Assembly (NCBI GenBank): GCA_965221985.1
Contig: OZ244928.1
Location: forward strand, 434,001 to 498,000
Direction of reading: 5' to 3'
DNA: 64,000 nucleotides
Origin: J054 sp965221985
GTDB taxonomy: Bacteria > Pseudomonadota > Gammaproteobacteria > Steroidobacterales > GCA-2729495
Below are positions 8,381 through 17,653 of the stretch, one piece after another. The notes below the pieces were generated by a model. The model saw nothing but the letters and a program-made list of their open reading frames with translations, did not search any database and had not been told where the DNA came from. The position numbers and the translations under genes are program-made. Position 1 is the first letter of the stretch. Every line of letters starts with the position of its first letter.

Positions 8381-10957
8381 TCAGAATTCGTACTTCACAT
8401 TCAAACCGGCATAACGCGGTGCGCGATACGAAACCTCATTACACCCGCAAAGCGTTGCCAGGTCAAAACCCTGGATACCTGCACGCTCATCGGTGAGATT
8501 ACGCAAGTCAATTGCGAAGGCCCAGCGTTCGTCCTCGGTCGCCCAGCCGAGCCGGGCATTGACGAGCACATAACTATCGAACTGATCCGCATCGAAATTG
8601 CGCAAATTGTAGTAATAGTCATCCGAATAGCTGAAGTCACCCTGCACGGATGCGTAACCGCCCCAGAGCTGCCACTGATATCGGGCCAGGCCGGAAAACT
8701 GTAGTTCGGGCGCATAGGTTGGCTTCACATCCCGGCGAATGACGTTGCCGATTTCCGCCCCGGTTCCCTGATCGAAAACCGGCGCGCGGAAGGGAACATC
8801 TTTGACTTCGGCGTCAAACCAGGCGGCACTTAGCAGTAAATCCAGGCCGTCCATGGGCGATGTTTGCAGCTCGAGTTCCGCGCCGACGGTTTCCGCATCG
8901 GCGTTGATCACGATACCGCCGACACCGGTAAACAGGAAGGCCTGATAATCATCGTAATCGTAGTAGAAGATTGAACCGTTCAAGCGCGTTAGACCATCGT
9001 TCCAAGTAGACTTGAAACCGCCTTCAAAACTCAATAGCACTTCTTCTTTGTAAGGCAGAACACTCGTCGGCAGTGGCAACCCACCGGCCAAGGGCATATT
9101 GACGCTGCCGGCCTTAACACCGCGGTTGGCACCAAAATAGAGCAACCAATCGTCAGTTGGCTTGTAATCAATTTGGAGCTTACCGGCCCAGAAATCATCA
9201 TCCGCATCGTATTTGAAACCGGTCGGCACGCCGCCCGGAAAATCTGGCCCGATGGTGAAAAGCTTGCTTGCGTGAATACCCCTTGAATTACCCGTGGCGT
9301 CGTAAAGATTTTGTTCGATAAAGCCGTCTTTTTCTTCACGAATCCAGCGAGCACCCACCGTCAGCATCCATTGCTCGGTGAAGTCATACTCGTATTGGCC
9401 GAAGATGGAGTAGCTATCGGTTTCCAGAAGTCCGTCAACACCAACATCCGTATAACGTGGCGGTGAACCAGGCGGCCGTGGCGGGCCACCGGCCACGCTG
9501 TTGTCGGGAATTTTTAGGCCGTTGTCGGCATCGCTGTCGATATTCAGATAGTACAGGCCCGCCACCCAGCGTGAGTTTTCGGATTCACCATTCAGGCGCG
9601 TTTCGACGGTCAGGCTGTCGGCATCCACCCCCGCGTAGTTAACCAATTGATTGACGGGTGCGGAATCAACGTCGATGAACAGCAGTTTTTCATACTCTTT
9701 GTAGTCGACGATAGTTGTCAGCGTCGGTCCACTACCGCCCGCCATGTCGAACTCGTTGCGGAGCTGGAAAGCGGTGGTTTCCGTATGGCCCGAATCGTCG
9801 AATGCGAAATCGCCCGAGAAGGTAAAATCGTCCCCGTCCGGATCCTTATAGCCAAAGAAATCAGTGCCAGGTGACAAGGCAAAGCCGTTGGTGATGCGCG
9901 CCTGATCCAGCAGGGTATCGCCATTCAGATCGTCCGGAAAACCGTTGTTGTCCTGATCGGAACCGCAGTCGGACCCGTCAGCGCAAATGCTCAGACGGCT
10001 GTCGTTCGGCGCCGTGTCAATCACATTAACCAATTCGCCCTGAGACAGAATTTGGCCAGGCGACGGCGAGCTTCCGCTGTATACCGCGCTAGTTGGTTTG
10101 GACTGATAGGGGCCGGTCGAAACATCCGTCTCCGCATGGTTTACCGAAAAGGTAAACCGCAGATCCTCGCGCGGCTCAAATTGCAAAATTCCGCGTAGGG
10201 CGAGCGTGTCATCATCGCCAAGATCAGCGCCCGCACCCGGGCCAGGCGAGTTGCCCGGACCAAAACCGAAGGTCGCGGCACCAAAGGCCTCCTGGGGATA
10301 CAAGTTCTCGAGATAGGGATCCTGATCACTGTGCATTATGGCAACGCGCCCCGCGAGCTTGTCGGTGATAAAGGGAACCGATACGGCACCCTCAACTCGC
10401 AAGGCATTCGCATCATTGGGCACATCAAACTGCCCGTAAGACACATCGATATAGGCTTCAGTTTCTGTCAGATTCGGTTTGTTACTGATGTACTGAACCA
10501 TCCCACCAGTTGCGTTGCGCCCGAACAACGTTCCCTGCGGACCTTTCAACATTTCAACGCGTTCAATGTCAAAAACCGCGAAAGTTTGCGCCTGGGCAAT
10601 GGCAAAGTAACCTTCATCGAGGTATACGGCGTTCGGCGCTTCGACAATGTCGGCATAGTCGTTTTGAGTAACACCGCGAATACTGAACTGAGTGTTCTGT
10701 CCGGCGAGGTTACCGCTGATGTGTATTCCGGGAGCGAATGTCGCGATATCGAAACTCTGTGTCACGCCGAGCGTTTTCATCTGCTCGCCCGTGAAGGCGT
10801 TAATCGCGATCCCAACATCTTGAGAGTCCTGCTCGCGTTTCTGAGCGGTGACGACCACCTCATCGAGTACCGCCGCATTGGCAAATCCGGCGATAGCCAC
10901 GAAAAGGCCCGTAACGAGAAAGCGGCCTAAAAAGACCCGAAACTTATGACTTACCAT
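8381..10957 (-). CDS. TonB-dependent outer-membrane receptor
   Basis: 858-aa active-uptake receptor. Residues 1-28 form a signal peptide ending ANA, followed by the TonB box-like DEVVVTAQKRE (about 32-42), a plug domain with the LKGPQGTLFGRNATGG block, and a 22-strand-type barrel ending in an aromatic residue (KYEF). It belongs to the class with many paralogues in marine gammaproteobacteria that import oligomers, terpenoid/aromatic compounds or siderophores; ligand unknown. An Asp-rich calcium-type stretch (DQDNNGFPDDLNGDTLLD, roughly residues 330-350) is inserted in an extracellular-loop position. It has a strong AGGGGG ribosome site and its own terminator, and lies just upstream of the 544-8211 operon, whose substrate it may import (inference). 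Confidence 0.93.
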   Translation of the reverse strand: MVSHKFRVFLGRFLVTGLFVAIAGFANAAVLDEVVVTAQKREQDSQDVGIAINAFTGEQMKTLGVTQSFDIATFAPGIHISGNLAGQNTQFSIRGVTQNDYADIVEAPNAVYLDEGYFAIAQAQTFAVFDIERVEMLKGPQGTLFGRNATGGMVQYISNKPNLTETEAYIDVSYGQFDVPNDANALRVEGAVSVPFITDKLAGRVAIMHSDQDPYLENLYPQEAFGAATFGFGPGNSPGPGAGADLGDDDTLALRGILQFEPREDLRFTFSVNHAETDVSTGPYQSKPTSAVYSGSSPSPGQILSQGELVNVIDTAPNDSRLSICADGSDCGSDQDNNGFPDDLNGDTLLDQARITNGFALSPGTDFFGYKDPDGDDFTFSGDFAFDDSGHTETTAFQLRNEFDMAGGSGPTLTTIVDYKEYEKLLFIDVDSAPVNQLVNYAGVDADSLTVETRLNGESENSRWVAGLYYLNIDSDADNGLKIPDNSVAGGPPRPPGSPPRYTDVGVDGLLETDSYSIFGQYEYDFTEQWMLTVGARWIREEKDGFIEQNLYDATGNSRGIHASKLFTIGPDFPGGVPTGFKYDADDDFWAGKLQIDYKPTDDWLLYFGANRGVKAGSVNMPLAGGLPLPTSVLPYKEEVLLSFEGGFKSTWNDGLTRLNGSIFYYDYDDYQAFLFTGVGGIVINADAETVGAELELQTSPMDGLDLLLSAAWFDAEVKDVPFRAPVFDQGTGAEIGNVIRRDVKPTYAPELQFSGLARYQWQLWGGYASVQGDFSYSDDYYYNLRNFDADQFDSYVLVNARLGWATEDERWAFAIDLRNLTDERAGIQGFDLATLCGCNEVSYRAPRYAGLNVKYEF

Positions 10958-10976
10958 TCACTTTACCCCCTGTGAT

Positions 10977-11005
10977 TTGGTAACCAAGCTAGACTGTATG
11001 CATAC
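10977..11005. promoter_or_regulatory. Two short palindromes upstream of the TonB receptor gene
   Basis: TTGGTAACCAA (10977-10987) and GTATGCATAC (10996-11005) are perfect palindromes 20-48 bp upstream of the receptor start, in the only 180-bp gap available for its promoter. Their position suits regulator binding, but short palindromes arise by chance and no -35/-10 pair is convincing. Confidence 0.3.
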
Positions 11006-11137
11006 TAACGGCAGTTTATAAGCCTAAATCAGATTACAGCGCATAAATTAAATCAATTTTGACCAAATCGGCCACTGGATTGTCATTTGCAGCAACCGCA
11101 TGGCGCGCTATAGCTAAGGGCGCTCCATCTGCTACTG

Positions 11138-14100
11138 CTACGCTGATCCGGGTCGCAAGCGATGCAGCGCCATGGCGAGGGCCGGCACCAGCAGCATCAG
11201 AATAAAGGTACCAAATAGAACGCCGAAACCTATGCTCACCGCGAGCGGCACGAGAAATTGCCCTTGAAAGCTGCGCTCGAAAATCATCGGTGAAATACCG
11301 AGAAAGGTTGTCAAAGCCGTTAAGAAAATCGGCCTGAAGCGGCTTTTCGCCGCGTCGATCAAAGACTGCCGCCAGGCTTTGCCGGCGCGGCGCTCTTCAT
11401 TGGCGAAATCTATCAGCACCAAGGCGCCATTGATGATCACACCGGACAAACCAACGATGCCGGTAATGCTGGCAAGCGTGATATTGATGCCCATCATTGC
11501 ATGACCAAGCACCGCCCCGGTAATACCAAATGGTATGGCCGACATGACGATTAGTGGCTGACTGTAAGTTCGAAACGGAATCGCGAGCAGAATATAAATG
11601 GCAATAAGCGCCAGCAGGAAATTGCGCGCAAGTACGGGCAGCGTGTCGCCTTGCTCCCGCTGCTCACCACCGAATTCGTAGACCAGACTAGGAACTTGTT
11701 CGCGCAGAGCTGGCAACACTTCATTAGCCAGCTTACCGTTCGCCTGCTGGCTGGTGATCACACTGCGATCAACATCCGCTGTTAATCTAACTACCCGCCG
11801 ACCATCCCGACGATTAATTGTCGCGGGACTGAAACTTTCTTCAACACGAGCGACGCGCGCAAGTGGCACAAATCCTCCGTCAGGGGTACGTATGCGATAG
11901 TCTTCTAGATCCATGGGCGACCGACGCTGCGCTTCCGGAAGCCGGACATAGACCCGAACTTCTTCTTTACCCCGTTGTACCCGCTGCGCCTCCGCGCCGA
12001 AAAATCCTGCACGAATCTGACTTGCGATGGATTCAAGCGTCAAGCCATAGCTGCGGGCAGCCGGCTTCATATAAATCTGTAATTCGCGTCTACCCTGTTC
12101 TTGATCATCGCGCACATCGAACACACCTCTAAGGCTGTTCAATTCATTCGTCAGCACATCGATGGCATGCCGCAACTCCTGATCCGAATCGGCTGTAAGC
12201 TCCACCTGGACGGCCTCGCCGGCTGAGATCAGGCCGGAGTTGAATGATGCCTTCTGAAAGCCGGCCACGTTCCGAACGGCCTTGCGCCAACGTTTTTCGA
12301 AAAACTCCGCGGAAAAGGGCCGAATCTCGGGGGCCATCAACTGCACGACCACCGAAGACTTGTGCGCCTGGTCTAGAGCGGAAGCAGACCCACTGGGACC
12401 CGCCGACATTGATTGCGCGCCGGCAACCAAATAGATGGCTTCCACGGGCGATGAGTCTATTCCAAACTCCGCGACCAGTTCGGCGGCGACTGCACGCGCG
12501 GCCGCCTCGAATTGCTCGGCAACGGCCAACGTAAGTGCGGTCGCTGAGCCCTGTTTGGTCTCGATATTGGCGGTAACGTATTCGCCGTCAATCTCGGGGA
12601 AGAAGCCGATTTTCACGTAACCACCCGCAAGAACAGCGAAAGTAATCAACAGAATTCCAGCACCGCCCGCCAAGGTGACCCCCCAGCGCTCGGTTACGAA
12701 ATGCAATACTCTGTCCAGAGGACCAGCAACAAAATGTTCCATACGGGCGGCAAGCGACGCCTGTATCCTATGTATGACGCGCGTTATCGCATTCTCTTTC
12801 CAGACCCGCTCACCATGATGCGAAAGGTGTCGTGGCAAGATCAGTAGTGATTCAATCAGCGACAATACCAGCACGATGATCACGACAAATGGTATGTCGG
12901 ACAGAAATTTTCCTAGCATTCCCGGCATCAACAACAAGGGATAAAAAGCTGCGATCGTCGTCGCGATGGCAAAAATCACCGGGCTCGAAATACGCTGCGC
13001 GCCCCGCACGGCGGCGGTACTTGGGCTAAGACCGCCCAGGCGAGAGGAATGTATGTTTTCCCCGACCACAATCGCATCATCGACGACGATGCCAATTGCA
13101 ACTAGAAATCCGAAAGCGGACATCCCATTGAGCGTAACCCCAAGCACGCTCATCACCGCAAATGTCCCGACAAAACTGATGCCGATTCCGACCGACACCC
13201 AGAACGCCAAACCCAAATCAAGAAACAAGGCCAGGGCAATGAGCACCAGCGCGAAACCGATGGCGCCATTGCGCTTCATCAGCGCTAGCCTGCCTTTGAG
13301 TTCGCGTGAGTCGTCGCGCCAAACCTTTGCGATTATGCCCGAGGGCAATCTGGGCCGAAAATTCTCTGCGAGATAGCGCTCAACCTCGGCAACCACCTCC
13401 ATGACCTGCTCATCACCGACGCGATACACCTTCACGATAGCCACGGGCTTACCGTCGAAGCGGGAAACCAGGTCACGCGATTCAAAACCATCCTTGACCT
13501 GCGCAATCTGCCCAAGCTTTAGCTGGCTGCCGTTGTCATTGGTTAATACGACGATATTCTCGAAGTCATCCTGCCCGTAGTTCTGGCCCATTGTGCGTAG
13601 CAAGATGCTTTCATCACTCGTCTCGATAGAACCGCCGGGCAGATCAAGACTTTCGCGGCGCACTGCAGTGGCGATGTCACTTAACGTGAGGTCATAGGCT
13701 CGCAAAGTATCGCGTGATACTTCGATAGATATCTCATAGTCACGGACACTGGCGACCTTAACAAAGGAAATTGCCCGGCTCTGCGTCAAATCATCTTTCG
13801 CCCGATTGGCAAGCTCCTTTAACGTGCGCTCATCCGTATCCCCGGCAATTAGAATTTCCAGCACCCGGCTGCGATTGCTAACCACGTTGACGATCGGTTC
13901 CTCGGCCTCGTCCGGGAAGGTATCGATGCGCGAAACTTCAGTTTCAATTTCGGCAAGCTTTCGATCCACCGAAGTACCGCGTTTCAATTCGATGGTGACT
14001 CGACCAACCCCTTCGGAAGCAACGCTGGTTACCTCCTTGACGCCGTCGACCGATTCAATGCGTTCTTCGATACGCCGAACGATAGAGCGCTCGATTTCCT

Positions 14101-14272
14101 CCGGCGAAGCACCTCGATAGTCGACACGCACCTCAACGACGTCGAGGGTCGCATCCGGGAAGGTTTGCTGACGGATAGTGCTCATGCTCAGCAAACCCGA
14201 CACCAGCATGAACAGCATCAGCAAATTGGCGGCAACCGGATGGCGCGCCATCCATGCAATAACTGAATTCAC
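11138..14272 (-). CDS. RND-family efflux permease (AcrB/HAE1 type)
   Basis: 1044-aa inner-membrane proton-driven pump. The N-terminal helix (IAWMARHPVAANLLMLFML), two large periplasmic loops and about 12 membrane segments are visible. The proton-relay aspartate pair is present in GIVVDDAIVVGENI near residue 405. The AcrB TM10 lysine position is replaced in GVIINGALVLIDFAN, as in several related subgroups. The GTG start at 14272 overlaps the adaptor stop in a GTGA arrangement, so the two are translationally coupled. No outer-membrane channel gene is present nearby, so a TolC-like protein from elsewhere is expected. Substrate unknown. Confidence 0.93.
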   Translation of the reverse strand: MNSVIAWMARHPVAANLLMLFMLVSGLLSMSTIRQQTFPDATLDVVEVRVDYRGASPEEIERSIVRRIEERIESVDGVKEVTSVASEGVGRVTIELKRGTSVDRKLAEIETEVSRIDTFPDEAEEPIVNVVSNRSRVLEILIAGDTDERTLKELANRAKDDLTQSRAISFVKVASVRDYEISIEVSRDTLRAYDLTLSDIATAVRRESLDLPGGSIETSDESILLRTMGQNYGQDDFENIVVLTNDNGSQLKLGQIAQVKDGFESRDLVSRFDGKPVAIVKVYRVGDEQVMEVVAEVERYLAENFRPRLPSGIIAKVWRDDSRELKGRLALMKRNGAIGFALVLIALALFLDLGLAFWVSVGIGISFVGTFAVMSVLGVTLNGMSAFGFLVAIGIVVDDAIVVGENIHSSRLGGLSPSTAAVRGAQRISSPVIFAIATTIAAFYPLLLMPGMLGKFLSDIPFVVIIVLVLSLIESLLILPRHLSHHGERVWKENAITRVIHRIQASLAARMEHFVAGPLDRVLHFVTERWGVTLAGGAGILLITFAVLAGGYVKIGFFPEIDGEYVTANIETKQGSATALTLAVAEQFEAAARAVAAELVAEFGIDSSPVEAIYLVAGAQSMSAGPSGSASALDQAHKSSVVVQLMAPEIRPFSAEFFEKRWRKAVRNVAGFQKASFNSGLISAGEAVQVELTADSDQELRHAIDVLTNELNSLRGVFDVRDDQEQGRRELQIYMKPAARSYGLTLESIASQIRAGFFGAEAQRVQRGKEEVRVYVRLPEAQRRSPMDLEDYRIRTPDGGFVPLARVARVEESFSPATINRRDGRRVVRLTADVDRSVITSQQANGKLANEVLPALREQVPSLVYEFGGEQREQGDTLPVLARNFLLALIAIYILLAIPFRTYSQPLIVMSAIPFGITGAVLGHAMMGINITLASITGIVGLSGVIINGALVLIDFANEERRAGKAWRQSLIDAAKSRFRPIFLTALTTFLGISPMIFERSFQGQFLVPLAVSIGFGVLFGTFILMLLVPALAMALHRLRPGSA

Positions 14273-15504
14273 GGGTCGGAGGGCACCGTTTCCGCGGCGC
14301 GCGATTCGCGCAGCTGCACGGCCATGCCATCTGTCACACCCGTGAGGGGGCTGCTGACAAGCTGCTTCACCTGAGCCATTTCCTCGCCGGCCAGCACCGC
14401 TGTATCTTCAGTAATCTGCAACACCCGCACCTGAATAATCCGTAATTTCTGCTCGGCGTTCACAGCCCAGATGTACTCACCCTCGCGCAGCGCAGCGCGT
14501 GGAATGGCGGCCGCGCGTCCGGGATTTACGCCATCTATGTGTGCTGTTGCGTACATGCCTGGCAGTAAAGGCAGCGACTCGACGCCGGAATCAGCTTCGT
14601 TTACGACAACACCGGGCTTGTTCGGATCGGGAATGCGCACAACCACATTCACCGTGCGGCTTTGCTGATCCAGCGCGGCTTCGGCCCGGTGAACAAAGCC
14701 CTGCCATTCGTAATCAACCCCGCCGTATTCAACGCGAACCCGCGCGGCCACGCCCTGCGTCGCGGCTTCTGATTGCCAGAGGCCTGGAATCAAGCTCGCC
14801 TGTTTGTCGTCCAGTGCTACGGTAACTTCATAGTCGTTGAGCGGAAATATCTGGGCCAGCTCTCGTCCGGGTTCAACAACGTCGCCGATATCCACCGATT
14901 CGCCGAAAACCTTGCCCGCAAACGGCGCAATGATCCGCGTATGTTCCAGATCAATACTGTTCCGCAGGCGGGCTGCCTCAAGTGCCGAAACCTGGCCAAG
15001 CAGCCGGCTTTGTCGGGCACGTTCTTCGTCCAGTTTTTCCTGTTGAATCAAGGAATCGGCAACCAGTTTTTCCAAGCGCTGTACCTGCGCAGCACTAAAT
15101 TCCAGATCGGCGCGGGCGGCCTTGAGATCACCCGCGGATTGTTGGACAGCGGCTTTGAAACTACGCGCATCCAGTTTCAGGAGCACATCCCCCGCATTGA
15201 ACTGGCCTCCGGCAACCAGAGCGGGACTGACCTCGAGCACCTCGCCGCGCACTTGCGCCGCTAAAGAAACCCGCGCACGCGGCATGACGATACCCTGGCC
15301 GACAACCACCAACGGCCCCTCGCGCCAGTCGGGCTGAACAACGCTTACGAACGGTGCGCCCACTTCAACGGGCACAACTTCCGGTCGCGGGCGCAGTATT
15401 AGCAGCAAACCCACCACGGCGATGGCCGCCAGCAATAACCATAGCGCGAGGAAACGGCCGCCCGCTGGTACTGCTAGACGATCTGAGGAAAGATTCTTGG
15501 CCAA
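14269..15504 (-). CDS. RND efflux periplasmic adaptor (HlyD/AcrA family)
   Basis: 411-aa membrane-fusion protein: an N-terminal membrane anchor (about residues 17-40), lipoyl-like half motifs (ARVSLAAQVRGEV and the later IIAPFAGKV), a coiled-coil hairpin between them (about 105-180) and a beta-barrel domain. TTG 15504 is the likely start, with GGATTAG upstream and no nearby ATG. It bridges the permease to an outer-membrane channel. The gene is 124 bp downstream of the CoxE-like gene on the same strand; read-through from the hydroxylase operon is possible but not shown. Confidence 0.9.
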   Translation of the reverse strand: MAKNLSSDRLAVPAGGRFLALWLLLAAIAVVGLLLILRPRPEVVPVEVGAPFVSVVQPDWREGPLVVVGQGIVMPRARVSLAAQVRGEVLEVSPALVAGGQFNAGDVLLKLDARSFKAAVQQSAGDLKAARADLEFSAAQVQRLEKLVADSLIQQEKLDEERARQSRLLGQVSALEAARLRNSIDLEHTRIIAPFAGKVFGESVDIGDVVEPGRELAQIFPLNDYEVTVALDDKQASLIPGLWQSEAATQGVAARVRVEYGGVDYEWQGFVHRAEAALDQQSRTVNVVVRIPDPNKPGVVVNEADSGVESLPLLPGMYATAHIDGVNPGRAAAIPRAALREGEYIWAVNAEQKLRIIQVRVLQITEDTAVLAGEEMAQVKQLVSSPLTGVTDGMAVQLRESRAAETVPSDP

Positions 15505-15628
15505 AACTAATCCGAAAAAGCTCAGTCGAGCGCCGTACCTTATCGTTCAGACTGGCCGGATGCTATAGGCTGAGAAGAACCGCAAAGCCGCACGGCTTTT
15601 AGGCGCGCACGTATCGAACCAAGCTGCA

Positions 15629-16732
15629 TCAGGCACGATGTAACAGCTGGGCAAAACCGGCGAGTGCATTAACGTTGTGAGCCGGAAGGAAATAATCCAA
15701 ATACGGTAGCGCGGTTCGCATGCCCTGTGTCAGTGGCTGATAGCCCTCGCTACCCAGCAAGGGGTTAAGCCAAATCAGGCTGTCGGCGCGCCGGCGCAGC
15801 TTCGCGATCTCGGCCTTCATCCGCTCTGGATTACCCCGATCCCAGCCGTCGCTAAGCAATACCACAACCGAACGCGATGTCACCAGCGTTCGTGCATAGT
15901 GGCGGTTGAACTCAGCGAGGCTGCCACCGATGTCCGTCCCGCCGCCCCAGTCCCGTGCTCTGCGTGTACATGCAGCCAAGACCTCACGCACAGTATGTTG
16001 CTCCAGCAAATCCGTGATCACCGTGGCGCGAGTTGAAAAAACAGCAACTTCAGTCCGCGGTAGTTCACGCCGTAGAGCAAACATGAACTCCAGAAAAAAT
16101 CGAGAATAACTTTCCATGGAGCCAGATACGTCACACAACAGCAGCAAACGGGCTTTACGGGGCCGCTTGCGTTTAAAAAAAAGCTCTACCGGTTCACCCC
16201 AGTTGCGTAACAGGCGGCGCCAAGTCCGCTGCAGGTCCACACGCGCTGCATCAAGCTTACGATGCGCGCCGCTGTAGCGCCGCCGTACGCGAGCGAATTG
16301 CCGAATGAAATCATTCAGCAGGCTGCGGGCTTGTTCTATCTCTTGCTCCGACAATTCAGCCAGATCCTTGTGTGCAAGGATTTCATTTGGGCTGTAACAG
16401 GCCTCAGTTTGGTCCGGATCGTTGGCACCAGAGTCTTCCGGACTTTCAATATCGGCTGCTTCCTTATGCAATTTTTTTTCGACAGAATCATCGAACTGCG
16501 GAACAGCCGGACGACGACCACCCAACCAGAATTGCCGGAATAGCTCATCGAACAGTTCGCTTTGCGTGGCGCTGCGCAGAAATACGGCACGGGCCGCCGC
16601 ATGAAAATCACGCGGCGCCGCCAGACCGATCAAGTTGATAGCACGGGCAAAATCCGCTGTTGCGGCGGGGTCCACAGCTAGACCTGCCTGGCGGAGCATT
16701 TGTGCGAATGCGGAAAAATGTTTTGTTTGCAT
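15629..16732 (-). CDS. CoxE-like VWA-domain protein
   Basis: 367-aa protein with a C-terminal von Willebrand A domain. The MIDAS motif DVSGS is at residues 201-205, with GGGTDIGGSL and LLSDGWDRG supplying the remaining metal-site loops. A basic, charged N-terminal region precedes it. In carbon-monoxide-dehydrogenase gene clusters CoxE acts with the AAA+ ATPase CoxD in inserting or activating the molybdenum-copper/sulfur site. It follows the MoxR/CoxD-like gene by 3 bp and the hydroxylase genes, so the same maturation role is likely for this enzyme family. Confidence 0.87.
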   Translation of the reverse strand: MQTKHFSAFAQMLRQAGLAVDPAATADFARAINLIGLAAPRDFHAAARAVFLRSATQSELFDELFRQFWLGGRRPAVPQFDDSVEKKLHKEAADIESPEDSGANDPDQTEACYSPNEILAHKDLAELSEQEIEQARSLLNDFIRQFARVRRRYSGAHRKLDAARVDLQRTWRRLLRNWGEPVELFFKRKRPRKARLLLLCDVSGSMESYSRFFLEFMFALRRELPRTEVAVFSTRATVITDLLEQHTVREVLAACTRRARDWGGGTDIGGSLAEFNRHYARTLVTSRSVVVLLSDGWDRGNPERMKAEIAKLRRRADSLIWLNPLLGSEGYQPLTQGMRTALPYLDYFLPAHNVNALAGFAQLLHRA

Positions 16733-16735
16733 ACG

Positions 16736-17653
16736 CTAACGGTTTGTTGGCGACTCCGCGAACGCCTGGTTGTCCCGTGCCTGTTTGAGCAGGCTGGCAA
16801 GACCCGTAGAGCGCAGCCGTTCAATATCCGCCTTGTACTTCACAATGCAGCCGAGGGTTGCTTCGAGCACAACGGAATCAAGGTCTTTCGCACCCATTGC
16901 CAGCAGCGCCTCCGCCCAGTCAATGGTTTCAGCAATCCCTGGCCGCTTGTACAACTCATCACCGCGCAGTTGCTGCATGAAGAAAGCCAGTTGCTTGCTG
17001 AGTTTCACGTCGATGCCGGGTACCCGTGCCTGGACAATCTGCACTTCCTTGCCGATGTCCGGATAATCCAGCCAGTGATATAGACAACGCCGCTTTAGTG
17101 CATCGTGCAACTCGCGGGTTCGATTCGATGTCAGTATGACAATTGGCTTATGGCTCGCATTCAGAGTGCCTAGTTCGGGAACCGTGACCTGAAAATCCGA
17201 TAACACTTCTAGCAATAAAGCCTCGAACTCTTCGTCAGATCTATCAACTTCATCGATTAGCAACACCGGCGAACTGTCTACGGCGCTGATTGCCTTGAGC
17301 AGCGGGCGTTCGAGCAAAAACTCCCGGGCAAAAATATTCGCCCCTAACTCTGTCTTCGCAACACCCCGCGCCTCCTGCAGCCGCAACTCCAGCATCTGCC
17401 GCGGATAATTCCACTCGTATAAGGCGGCAGGTGCATCCAGCCCTTCGTAGCACTGTAGGCGAATCAGCTCCGTATCAAGTATTTGCGCTAGTACTTTCGC
17501 CAGCTCCGTCTTGCCAACACCCGGTTCGCCCTCCAGAAATATTGCTTTGCCGAGTTTCAGCGCTAGGAAAACCGTGGTGGCCAGCGCACGGTCCGGGATG
17601 TAGTCATGTTGCGTTAAAGCTGCCTCGACCGCATCGATACTATTCAATTTCAC
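16736..17653 (-). CDS. CoxD-like MoxR-family AAA+ ATPase
   Basis: 305-aa AAA+ ATPase. Walker A GEPGVGKT is at residues 42-49, Walker B VLLIDEVDR at about 130-138, and an arginine-finger region follows in TSNRTRELHDALKRRC. MoxR proteins act as chaperones in metallo-enzyme maturation; paired with a VWA protein and next to a molybdenum hydroxylase, the CoxD role is the natural reading. GTG 17653 overlaps the upstream large-subunit gene by 14 bp, showing translational coupling. The divergent second hydroxylase has no CoxD/E of its own and may use this one. Confidence 0.88.
   Translation of the reverse strand: MKLNSIDAVEAALTQHDYIPDRALATTVFLALKLGKAIFLEGEPGVGKTELAKVLAQILDTELIRLQCYEGLDAPAALYEWNYPRQMLELRLQEARGVAKTELGANIFAREFLLERPLLKAISAVDSSPVLLIDEVDRSDEEFEALLLEVLSDFQVTVPELGTLNASHKPIVILTSNRTRELHDALKRRCLYHWLDYPDIGKEVQIVQARVPGIDVKLSKQLAFFMQQLRGDELYKRPGIAETIDWAEALLAMGAKDLDSVVLEATLGCIVKYKADIERLRSTGLASLLKQARDNQAFAESPTNR

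Noticed and set aside
10331..10930. 199-aa plus-strand frame inside the TonB receptor gene
   Set aside because: Antisense to the conserved plug domain and without any recognisable domain or ribosome site.
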